DNA of 64,000 nt. Source: Atrichornis clamosus (lineage: Eukaryota > Chordata > Aves > Passeriformes > Menuridae). Shown piece after piece: positions 37,440 to 52,795 of the stretch. Location: contig WBMZ01012762.1 in assembly GCA_013400975.1 (NCBI GenBank), positions 1 through 64,000 on the forward strand, in the 5' to 3' direction. Each line of letters opens with the position of its first letter. The stretch's first letter is position 1. Under the pieces are notes generated by a model that was not told the DNA's origin, did no database searches, and saw nothing but the letters and a program-made list of their open reading frames with translations. Position numbers and translations under genes: made by a program.

Positions 37440-40302
37440 AGACAATGATGCTTGAAGGGACAGATTTATTGTATCTCCTACACCTTTTCATTTCTGAGCC
37501 GGTGACCAAAGCAATAATGAAAACCTTAATCCAGAAAACATTTACAGCAAAACACAATGTATTTGTGCTGTTAATTAAAATGCTATATGGTGCTATTCCC
37601 TTCTTACATCCTGGGTGATTCTCTAACTTTGCAATGGCATTTTCCATACAGCAATGCTTAAAAAACTACACTAACACAATGAAATCCTAAATAATAATTC
37701 ATTTTTAATTACCTGGTATAGAATACCTTGCAAACAAAAGACACTCATTCAGATTTACTGACAGGTATTGTATTTTTTGGCAACCCTGGAACGAACCAGA
37801 AGAAAAAGCAAAGAATTATCCTATAACCATGAGGGAAAGAAACATCCGTCTAAATGTAGAGGAATCATATGGTAAAACTAAAGAAAAAATCCACACTTAC
37901 AGCAGATTTTTTTTTTAATTCTTAGTGCAAGAAACATAACCAAGTTAATCACAGAATCAGTACTAATTAAGAATATGGAAAATTCTCCTATACAGAGGTA
38001 GAGTCCAGTGCACAAGGCTAAAACGATATTCAATAGTCTAAACAAGACTGAGCCAGGTTTTACGGAATCCACTTTTTAAAGTATCAGACTGTATGTACAT
38101 ACATACAATAAATAGACTATACAATCTTTAAAGTAGTTTAATAAACTTCACAAAAATTATAGTAGATGCATTGATATCTTTACATAATCCAAAGTTCATA
38201 TCTCTATCACCCAGAAATGGATAAAACCAATATTCCTGATATCAAGTTAAATGGAAAATAGTTTAGCAAAGTGTTGATAAATCAAAATATTTTACATATT
38301 TTAAAGCCTAAATTTATGCTTATAAAGGATGAATTTCAAATGCTCTGAAAATGTTCCTTTTGATACTATCTGTAAAGAGGTTTCAAATGCTGTAATTTGT
38401 TATAAACACTTGCCTTACATTCCATGTTCAAGGGAAAAATGGACTTGGATACTCACAGTTCTGATGCATTGGCACAACAAGAAGTGATGAGAATTAGATT
38501 ATTTTAAAGGCCCAAAGGACATCAGGAGAATTTATGGACAAAACCTTCATGTCTCAAACTAAACAAATCCCATTAGAAAGTTAACAGAAAACTGTTTGGT
38601 TTCACTGCTTCAATCCTGTCGGTGCCTCTCCGCCCGGAGGCCCCGGATTAGCATCGCTCTGGGAGTCAAGTGTGCACCTCTGGGCCCCCAGGTTTGCTAC
38701 AAGCCCATAGGGCTTAACAAGACAAACATGGAATCTTCATGGGTTACAACAGCAGCGCACAAGTCGGGGACGTCTGCTGCCATTCCGTTCCGCGACAGTA
38801 CCAAGGGCAGGATTTCAGGGAACTGAGAGCTTTCAGCTGAATCTTCCTAAATGGTGCCAAAAAAAATTGGAGAAAGAAACCACCCTGGGGTGTTATGAAG
38901 CAAATATGCTTATACTGACAAGTTATTTTCGATAAAAGGTTCTTACAATTGCCAAGGGGGCAAGAGCCACAGTATGAGGAAAATAATAACAACAACAGAA
39001 GACCTTAATAATCCGAGTTGGAAATTATATTCACAGTTTGGTTACTTATAATTTCTACAAGCACTTACACTGAAAAACATGAGGGTTTGTCTTTTAGTTT
39101 CCAAATTAAATCTCCTTTTGACAGATACCTTGCTAAGATTTCCATTCTGCTCTTCTATAGGCCTTCTCATTGGAACAATTTTTTTTATTATTTTTTATTT
39201 TATACAAACATACTCACTTTGATTTAACGTAAACATATAAAAATTGAGAATATTGCTTGCAACAATGGACCTGGAGGTGAAGGAATGAACTTGTCAGGCC
39301 ATACGAAAAAAAAAACTTCCTCAAAATGAATGAATTTTGCTAAATTTCTAATGCTATGAAAATCTGCAAAAAGGATCACAAGATCTGTTGCAAATTTCAG
39401 AGATTTGGCCCAAGTCTTATCATCATCATCTCAAGACTTTAACAACTGTATCTTTATATTATGGAAAAATAAATGATTCCAAGAACTCAGGAAGGCACAC
39501 GCACCCAAGTATACTATAAATAAAACACATCATGAAATTATGAAGATCTTCTGATCCCTGTACACACTTTTGGTTCAGCACTATGGTCAAGTTCTCTCTT
39601 TTGAAATACAGTAAAAGGCATACAAGAAATGTAACAAATGCATAATAATTAAGAAGAATAATGCTAATAAGACAGGTTACAGAGAAAAGTGCAGTGAAAA
39701 AACCCAACGCTATTTATTCAGGGGCTTGTGCTACTGTAAATACAGACTTTATATTTCCTGCTGTGCAAGGGGAAGAATTTATCCTGGGAAGCAGCAACGA
39801 GGAATGCAAAAAAACCAACAACAACAACAACAAAAAAAGATATTGAGAGAAACCTTAAAGATGGAACTCTCCCAACTTCATTCCTCTAGTGCACAGTCAT
39901 CTGACTACATGGTTTTTTTCATGCTGCCATTTCCCTTCATGAGAAGAGTATAATAGAAAATGGCACAGTTCTTAAATATTTTTCTGCCTCTACTTCATTT
40001 TCTTGTTTCTTCTTCCAAGCACCTGATTTTCTGTTTCCTCAAAGAAAGTGTAAAGCTGTTAGTGGAAGTGAGAAAATAATTGTTGCCGATCTTCTCTCCC
40101 AAACACCGATTTCTCCATTTCTCCCTCCGCTAGGTATTTCACTCGTGTGCTACACAATGGGGAGGCACTGTAAAGGCAGCTTGACAGATTTAAAAATAAA
40201 AAAATCAAAAGTCTTTTTTCTTTATCCCCCCGCCCCCAGCCCACTCTGAAAAAAACGGATGGATGAAACAGTAGGTCCGTAGGAATATTCCAGTCTCCTC
40301 TG
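37440..40302 (-). other. CCNY: CCNY 3' untranslated region (extent uncertain)
   Basis: Non-coding DNA after the CCNY stop. Candidate minus-strand AATAAA hexamers are at 39713-39718, 39184-39199 (two, in T-rich DNA) and 37465-37470. The last would give a UTR of about 2.9 kb, and alternative sites are plausible. It holds a Pumilio-type TGTACATA (38092-38099), a CAA microsatellite near 39816-39833 and an unexpected CpG-rich patch at about 38620-38810. Confidence 0.5.
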
Positions 40303-40419
40303 TTAGGAGATAATTGCAGGGGACCATCTAACCACAGTCAGATTGTCAGCACTGACCGACCGTTTCTTTGCAGCTTTCCTGAAGTCCTTGTATTTATCTT
40401 CACACAAGCGAGAAATGGC
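40303..40419 (-). CDS. CCNY: Cyclin Y, final coding exon
   Basis: Encodes the last 38 residues and the TAA stop. It starts [13 protein letters not shown], continues with basic [10 protein letters not shown] and ends RWSPAIIS. The RSxSAD serine motif corresponds to the conserved C-terminal phosphoserine site (human S326 region) reported to bind 14-3-3 and strengthen kinase binding. The acceptor is ttctcttacag|GCC in phase 0 after the preceding Glu codon. Differences from human as I recall it (KAAKKRSVS versus SARKRSAS) are conservative. Confidence 0.96.
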   Translation of the reverse strand, partial: AISRLCEDKYKDFRKAAKKRSVSADNLTVVRWSPAIIS

Positions 40420-40767
40420 CTGTAAGAGAAAGGATGAAAAACCCCTCAGTGGCATTGCCCACGGCTGTACGGGGAAAGTAGGACTACATGCAGATTTCTA
40501 TACATAGGTAGAATTACAAAAAGTCACTTCATTACGCAAAACACATGAACAGCATCTCCCCAAATCCTAGTTTTTATTTCATCAGTCTGACGAGAAAGAC
40601 TTGCATTGCCCCACATGGCAGCTTTTGAAGGACTCAGCATATCCCAAGCCTTTTCTCAGCAGGTTAACACTCACAAATCTCACTGAGGGAGCTGGCACTG
40701 CTACAAAGTAACTGATACATACTGCTTCACTGGAAAAAAAACCGTGTAAAACTTCATAAAACAGCTA

Positions 40768-41128
40768 TAGAAACTGTAAGTGTATTTGGAGAGTTTATAA
40801 ATGGGGTGGCTCTTAAATGTTTTATTTCCGATAAAGTCCTGTAGCAATTATAATTTTCTCTACTGAGAAAAGGTCTTACAGAGCATTCACCCTGCTCTGC
40901 TTCCCGAGCTGATGTTTACTCACCTTTCAGACACAGATGGTGTTTCCTAGAAACTGTAAGTGTATTTGGAGAGTTTATAAATGGGGTGGCTCTTAAATGT
41001 TTTATTTCCTATAAAGTCCTGTAGCAATTATAATTTTCTCTACTGAGAAAAGGTCTTGCAGAGCATTCACCCTGCTCTGCTTCCCGAGCTGATGTTTACT
41101 CACCTTTCAGACACAGATGGTGATTCCT
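40768..41128. repeat. 180-bp tandem duplication (two copies) in last CCNY intron
   Basis: Copy 1 (about 40768-40947) and copy 2 (about 40948-41128) follow each other directly with an exact period of 180 bp. I count three differences: 40830 G/41010 T, 40878 A/41058 G and 40943 T/41123 A, so identity is about 98%. Both copies carry aaactgtaagtgtatttgga and ctcacctttcagacacag. Confidence 0.96.
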
Positions 41129-43837
41129 ATGTGATCAAGCTATGTCATACAGTGCCAGAGGGAAATGTAACTCATAATCAGAAAAATTTAATTCACGTTA
41201 TAAATACATAGTAATTTTACAACCTTTTGAAGAGCGAGAGAAACATTATACAAGTGTTGACTCCTTTTATACTACACTGGAGTTAATGTTTTATGTTTCT
41301 TCTACTGTTTTTAGAGAAGTTTAAAAATAGCACTTATTATGGACCTCACATGCATGAATATACTGTGCCCTAAAATAGCCTGTCTATTAAAGTTCATATG
41401 GCTGGGACATGCTGTGGTTGGCATCAGGAGAGATGTTAACTCTGGCAATCAAACTGCAGAAATGCAGAGAAAGCTCACTGCAAGGAGTACTCAAGGTCAA
41501 ATTTAAAAACACTATAAACTAAAGCAGTATTTTCTATTTACTCAGGAATGCTTTCAAGTGGTGCCTTAAGATAAGATGTTTAATAAAAAGTACTGTACAA
41601 ACAAAACCAGTGCAAGTGTTTGATTATAACACAAGGCACTACAAATAATTAAACAGCCTGACTCAATGGATCATCATTTTTTCTCTTGGTCTTTACTTCA
41701 ATAGCACAGCAAACTGTAGCAGTGAAGTCCTTTAATTTTAATAGTCCTGCAAAGACCAGAGACAGGTATAGCAGCAGCACACAACTCATCTCACATCTTA
41801 GAGCAAGTTCACCTAATGCCTTGGTCAAGCTAGCCACAAAACATCATTAAATTAAAACACAAAACAGCCAAAAAAACCCAAACCCCAAAACAACATTAAA
41901 CCTACCACCACAACCATCAAGAGACCAGTTGCTGCTTTTCAGCTGAAAACTGAATTGCCTTTTGTTAAGACTACTCTTTAACACAGTTTTCTTTCATGGT
42001 GCACATGGAGAGAACTACAGAATAAAATAACACAAATAATCATATTGCTTTTTAGACTATAATTTAACTCACTTAAAACTGCTTAATAAAATTCTATTTA
42101 ACCAGGAATAAGAGTTTATGCAATTCAATCAGATTTAAAATTCAATGGGTTAAAAGTGTTTATTCATGACCTAATGTGCCAAAGCATGGCATGACAAAGA
42201 AGTGTGCTAAGGTGGAGCTCAATCAGACTATTGCTTTAGGCATCAAACAGTCAGAGGAGGTAATCACTTTAAAATTGCCTGTGTGACACAGGAAAATTTC
42301 TGTTTTGGCACTTGGTCAGACAAAATGAAATGTTGCTTGGAAGTGGCACTTAATATTTGGCATCTCTAGGCTATGCTGATGAATCATATGGATAAGAAAC
42401 ACACTGCCATTTAAAGCTGTTCTGTATCTAAAGATGCCTCTTCATTTGCAAATAAGTTACAAAATCAACATTTTGAGCCTACTTGGCAAGGTAGCTAGTC
42501 AACTTTACCATAACATATGGGGAAACAAGACAGAAGCAGAAAATTGTAAATATTTATTACTGTACTTCAGTTAAAATAAATCAAAATAGCTATAAACACC
42601 TTTCTATCATCTGGTATTTGTTGCTTTTACTGCTAGAAAAAGAAACTAATCTTTGACAGTTGCAAGGGACAATTTCTCATGTGAAATCAAAACATTCTTA
42701 AAAACAGCAACACTAATTCATCATGTGAAATTTTGTTGGACCTGACTGTAATATATGTAATCAGCTAGAACGAATACATACACCTTCTTCCATTATACAT
42801 ATGCACACAGAACAAAAGTCAGTTCCTCTGCTGAGTTATATGACTCTAGATGAGATTTCACCACTGGAGAAGGTGACGAGTAAGGAGAAAGGAGGTGGGA
42901 GAATGGCAGCAGTAGCAATAGCAGGAGAAGTAGTAAGTAGTAGTATAAATTTTGGCTGTATGCACGTTTGTGCAGGGCAGGAAAGCAGCAAGGCTGGCCA
43001 TGGGTTCCCTACCCGGAATGCACAAAGGCACACAATTGTGAGTGCTGCACAACCTCCAAAAACTGACAAACCAGAGAAAACCTGGCAGGGACAGACAGCA
43101 CAAAGTCTTGAAGGGCTGTCTCTGAGGAGAATGTATGGTGATGATGGTGGTTCTCCTTAATTTATAGAGAATAAGAAAAGCATAATTGGTTACTCCTAAA
43201 AAAGGCGAGTTTTGCTCTGTTTTGCTCTCCTTTTTCTCCCAGCTGAGAGGGTTCTGAATATACAAAACACATAGAACTGCAATCAGTCACTGAAACAGCG
43301 GGGAGCTGAAGAGATATAAAGACACTTCTCTACTTGTAACTTACGTATTTTTCTCCTCTTTTTTGTCTGTCTTTGGGACTGTATCTCTTTAGGGTCAAGA
43401 AAACACAGCACGTCTTTCCAAGGGTTTGAACTATGTGCTCAAGTACCATCCTAACAATGAAGAGCTCAGACTACACACAGTCAAACTGGGAGTGCACTAA
43501 TGAATGCTCTCACAAAATCTAGCCTTGAAAGCAGCACAGTGCTAAGATCACAAGCAGCAACAGGGTAGACACATTTTGTGTACTTAACCCAAAGAGGAGA
43601 ATCTGACTCATATTTAGCTCAGTACAAAGGAGAATAACCAGGTGCAAGAGTAGGAAATTACAGAATAGTGGATTAAGGTTGGACACCCAACAACTTTCTT
43701 GGCAGAAAAATCTCCCCTATTAGAAAATGGTTCTCAGGAAAAGCAAAGGAAGCCTTGATATTTGACATAATTTGAAGGAAGAACAAAACACACTACAACA
43801 TATGCTGGTTGGAACAAACAGTATTGGCAGGTGGACA

Positions 43838-43897
43838 GACTGGATGATCTAATGAAAGGTTATTTGCCATTTTTAACTTGCCTGATTCCATAAAACA
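43838..43897 (+). mobile_element. Possible very old CR1-like 3' end
   Basis: 'agactggatgatctaatgaa' followed by 'ttgcctgattccat' resembles the forward CR1 tail (gg-ttggac-t-gatgatctttaa ... ttctatga) in a decayed form. The stretch is too short and diverged to be certain. Confidence 0.3.
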
Positions 43898-46389
43898 GGA
43901 AAAAAAACCCAAGAAAGGTCATAAAAATGGTTTCTGGCTACAAGGTGACTGGTTTAACAAATTCAGGACACTTTAGTCCACAGATTAATAAAAGGTAAGA
44001 AAAAATGTAATCATTTAAAAGACAAAGCTGCTTCCTAAATGTCAATTGTGAGAACACTAAATAAGGAAAAACATCCACTGCAGGTGCTCAAGAAAGTAAT
44101 TTTTAACAAGTACTGCAACCTCTCGTAATACCTCTAAGCTGATGGATCTTGTCCAACATTTCCATTTGATGAGGAACACTTCTTACTAGCCTTGTCCTTG
44201 GTCTTTTTAGGGGTGGATTTTTTTCATCATCATGGGTATGTCAACCTCATGATGTTTGCAGAAATTGCAACGCAGACTCTGCCATGTCAGATCTAACACT
44301 CCTGCTTTAGATATTAAAAAAAAGCTTTAAAATGCAAAAGTAGCAAAAAAGTCTTAGAGTGCAAGACCTTTTCTGATCTCAAAGGTCAGTAAATAAGTTG
44401 CTTTCATCTTAGAACTGAGCAAGGTCCTTTCAGTTTACCAGACAAGGCAAGTCCTTCCTCTGCACGTGTACATTTGCTGTGAGGCTGTTGTCTTTTGCCA
44501 CAGACTGCAGCTTTTCTCTCAGTAACAAAAATATCACAGCCTGTGTGGTACTACATCTACTCCACTTGACAATTCAGGCAACTGTTTTAAAAACAGAGAA
44601 CTCTGGTCAGAACGGCACACGAGAGACTAGAGAAGTGCTGCAAATGCATTTTGATAACTCTTGGCAAACTAAATGCTTAACTGTGCTCAGGAAACCAGAC
44701 CATAAATTATGCTGTCAAGTAGTTTCAAGGGCACACTAATGACAACCATGTACTGCCAGGGAACAAGGCAGTTCCCTTCCTTCTGGCCACACAGAATACA
44801 GCAAGGAGGTGGCAGACCAAGCTGGTTTCACAGCAGATACTCTTCCTCTACCCTGAAGACATCCTCTGGCTAGCAGGGTTATTTACAGTCAACTTCTGCT
44901 GGCAGCACAGAGCATCCTCAACATGGGGAAATTTTTACTAATACAGATCTATTGAAAAAATATTCCGTTAATTCTTTTTAAATATACCTTTTCTTTAGCT
45001 AGTACAGAAGAATTGCCAGTATTCTCCGGGTATTTACAGTCATTTCCTATTTTCCTTTCCTTCTAAGGTTTTAGGAGCTATCATTGTTACCTTCCATTGT
45101 AACCTGCTGCTAAACATTGTGTACAATATAGACTGACAGTGCTAAGAATGTGTGTGCTAAATCAGAAAGTAAATCACTTAATTTTTATATATATAATAGC
45201 ACTTATTGTCAGGACTCCCATAACTCAGTAAACCATCTCTTTTCAAGGGAGATTACAATCCAAATGAATGTAGTAATTTTTTAATATTCACTTTAATAGA
45301 AGCAAAATCTGATGCAAATTTAGATCACATTCCATACACAGATTTAAGTTACATTCTCTATCTGTGAAATTTAGAAAGAATATTTAGAAAGAATGAGAAA
45401 TACAACTTCAGTGAGATTTGCTTTGGTTCCTTCTCCACCACTTTCTGTTCCCATTACAGCCACGAACAAGTTAATTAAGCTTCCCACGCACCATTTCCCC
45501 CCACAAAAACATGCATAGTATTGCCTGCCTATTCTACAGGAACACTAGGAATTTCAGAACATGCAGAGCTCGCTCTAACCCACAGGCAAACAACCTCCAG
45601 TGCAAAGATGCTATGTAATTAAAGATGTGTGATATTAAAAGCAGCCAGCATCTAATGAAAATTTTCAAAATTAGTAACAAAATGTGCAAACACCCATGCA
45701 ATAATGCCTGTATTTGAAAAACCTATCAGAAAAATTAGGAAAAATATACTGCAGCCTTGCAAAGGGCCCACAATTAGCTGATGATTTAAATTCCTCCTAT
45801 GTCTGTGGTATTCATAGTGCCCAGCATTTCACAGGTCCAGACCATCACACAGTGCTTTTGGCATATGGTACATTTGGGTCTCTTAAGCATTCATGCCATA
45901 TTAAATAAAGGCTTGGGAGCATTTCTGTTCTCCTACTACTAAGAAAAACATCATGGGAAATAACAGACTTGGATCCACATGAAGTTGAGCACTTGCAGAT
46001 AAAAAGAAAATGGAATAGCGATTTTCAGCAACACTTGTTAATACTGTCATTTAAGGTGGATAATCAGTTATAAGAAACCACATGAACACACAGCACTAGA
46101 CTGTGAATAGAGTCATTATAAAACTTGTGGGTACTTTCACAAGGCCAATACAGACAACAGCAATTGAAAAAGAAATGGAAAGCAAGGTAAGTAATGAAGC
46201 AAACTGGGCCAAGAAGCTGCCCCCACAGCCACAAATACTCAAAGAAAAAACGAAACTGTTATGAAAATCAGGCTCATGACACTCTAATATCTCATGGGAG
46301 TATCTGGGAAGAGAAGGGAGAAGGGAGAAACAATGCAGAAATTACAAATCCACATATATATTTAACAATCTAAAAAGGAAGTGTCTTAC

Positions 46390-46552
46390 CTCAAGCTTAT
46401 ATGCCCTGTCCCTGCTGAGGGGCTCCAAGGGAAAACTCAGGTTATTCGCTTCTGCGAGGGAACGTAAATCAAAATAATACTTGGCATAAACACTGGAGGG
46501 AACGTTAATATTGAACTGCAACAGCTCAAGAAACTGGCGTTCTAGCTCGTTC
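46390..46552 (-). CDS. CCNY: Cyclin Y coding exon (C-terminal cyclin fold)
   Basis: 163 nt: the last base of a split Met codon, then 54 residues from [20 protein letters not shown] through [13 protein letters not shown] to [11 protein letters not shown]. This is the end of the cyclin box and the helical region after it, which contributes to the kinase-binding face. The acceptor is ttctgcag|GAACGAG and the donor GAG|gtaagac. Relative to human it has RDRAYKLE for RERAHKLE, a conservative change. Confidence 0.97.
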
Positions 46553-50895
<4,343 letters not shown>

Positions 50896-51975
50896 CTATT
50901 AAGTAGAAATGAAGAAGAAAACTATTCTCTCAAACCCATTCCAGTAATTCTAAGACAGTAATCTGCTCTCAAGAAGATTCTTTATTACAAATGTTGTATG
51001 TTTGAATACCTATGTTCATGCCAAGCTCAAAACTGGATGTGATAAATCCACTTTAGTTGGCCTTTGCCTTCTGATCCTAGAATACATTTCAAGAGGCCAG
51101 ATGCCAGACTCCTAAATACACCACTTCTTCTTTAGCTGTGATTCACCCCTGCCTGCCATCCTAACCCTGAAGAAAACCTTAACATTATCTTATAATACCA
51201 TAAAACAAAATATCCATAATTGTTCAAAAATTTCTTTTCCTTCGTAAGGAAGGCAAAATCCATTTAAACACAAAACTACAAGTTTCAAATTATGTGTCAA
51301 GCCCACTACTAAAATAGGAGGTTTGACTTTTTAGTTAGAGGATCATTCTGGGAAGACTTTGATGTACAAAATTTGGTATTGGGAAACCACAGAAACACAA
51401 AGCTCAGTAAAAAAGCGGCACCCGGATCTCCCTGGCATTTGCACTACCTGGAAGTTCTGTGTAAAAGGTTGCCTTTTGCCTTCCAGGCAGCCTGTGCAAA
51501 CAAACCCTTACACTCTATATTGCACAAAGCAACTTCTCAGCTTTGCAAGCAAAAGTGTTCCTTGAATTATGAACAAATGGCATTCCCTGGAGTCATCCCT
51601 GGGAAGCAAAAAACTTTAAAGCAATACACCATGCATTATGGAAGCATATGGAAGGTGTAAAACCATGCCACTCAAATTGGGAAATGAACTTAATTTGCTT
51701 CACATCAGTGCAGAATCTGATTCTTTACTGCTAATGCAAATGCTGTAAATTTCAACTTTTCACATCCAGTTTTAGTAGATTTTGAATGAATACTCCACAT
51801 GAAAAGATACATAAAGCATACAAAAATCAGAAAATAATAGCCTTTGCAGCTCTAGCTTAGAAAGAGAGAGAAAAAGACAAAAAAGAAAACTAAGGAAGGA
51901 TTTTGTGTGGGCTCAAATTCAAAGGCATTTAGAAAAGAAAAAGTTAACAGATAAGAATTTATTGCAAGGAAAGAC

Positions 51976-52795
51976 GTAGAATCATAGAATAGTTTGGCTT
52001 GGAAGGGACATTTAAAAGCCATCTACTTCCAACCCCCCTGGAATGGGCAGGAACACCTTCCACTGGACTAGGTTGCTCAAGAGCCCCAACCAATCCAGCC
52101 TTGAACACTTCCAGGGATGGGGCATCCACAGCTTCTCTGGGCAACCTGTTCCAGTGCCTCACCACCCTCACAGCAAAGAACATGTGACCTAACCCTACCG
52201 TTTTTCAGGTTAAAGCCATTTATAGCCCTTGTCCTATCACTACAAGCTCTTGTAAGAAGTTCCTCTCTAGCTTTCCTGTAAGCCCCCGTTAAGTGCTGGA
52301 AGGTGCTGTAAGGTTTCCCCAGAGCCATCGCTTCACCAGACTGACGAGCCCCAACTCTCTCAGACTGTCTTCACAGGAGAGGTGCTCCAGCCCCCTGATC
52401 AGCTTCATCACGCTCCTCTGGACTTGCTCCAGCAGATCCATGTCCTTCTTATGCTGGAGGCTCCAAAACTGGAAGCAGCACTCCAGGTGGGGTCTCGGGA
52501 GAGCAGAGCAGAGGGGCAGAGTCCTCCCCCTCGATCTGCCGCCCATGGTGCTTTAGGCAGAGCCCAGGACACGTTTGGCTTTCTGGGCTGTAAGAGCACA
52601 TTGCCAGGTTATGTCCAGTTTCTCCTCAACCAACACCCCTCAGTTGTCCACAGCAGGGCTGCTCTTAAACCATTCTCTGCCCAGCCTCTATTTTGTCCTT
52701 GGGCTGCCCTGACCCAGGTGCAGGACCTTGCACTTGGCCTTGTTGAACTTCATGAGATTTGCACAAGCCCACCTCTCAAGCTTGTAAAGATCTAC
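51976..52795 (-). mobile_element. CR1 LINE, 5'-truncated, with broken ORF2 3' end
   Basis: About 820 bp on the minus strand. It holds decayed remains of the C-terminal CR1 ORF2 protein (after the reverse transcriptase core), recognisable as [20 protein letters not shown], then RPHLECCFQFWSLQHKKDMD, VQRSVMKLIRGLEHL, LRELGLVSLVKR, TRACSDRTR and VRVVRHWNRLPREAVDAPS. These parts lie in different frames with stops, so the element is dead. It ends at the gaatcatagaat motif (51977), the CR1 3' terminal repeat. The 5' truncation abuts a short palindrome at 52791-52810. Confidence 0.95.

Larger units (their letters stand above)
40420..46389 (-). other. CCNY: CCNY last intron
   Basis: A 5,970-bp phase-0 intron bounded by GAG|gtaagac and ttacag|GCC. 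It contains the 180-bp tandem duplication, low-complexity A/C-rich sequence near 41865-41925 and a possible old CR1-like 3' end at about 43838-43897. No conserved exon was recognised. Confidence 0.85.

Noticed and set aside
52289..52556. Possible protein-coding gene on the minus strand
   Set aside because: The residues match the C-terminal part of CR1 ORF2 in broken frames, so it is a dead retrotransposon copy.
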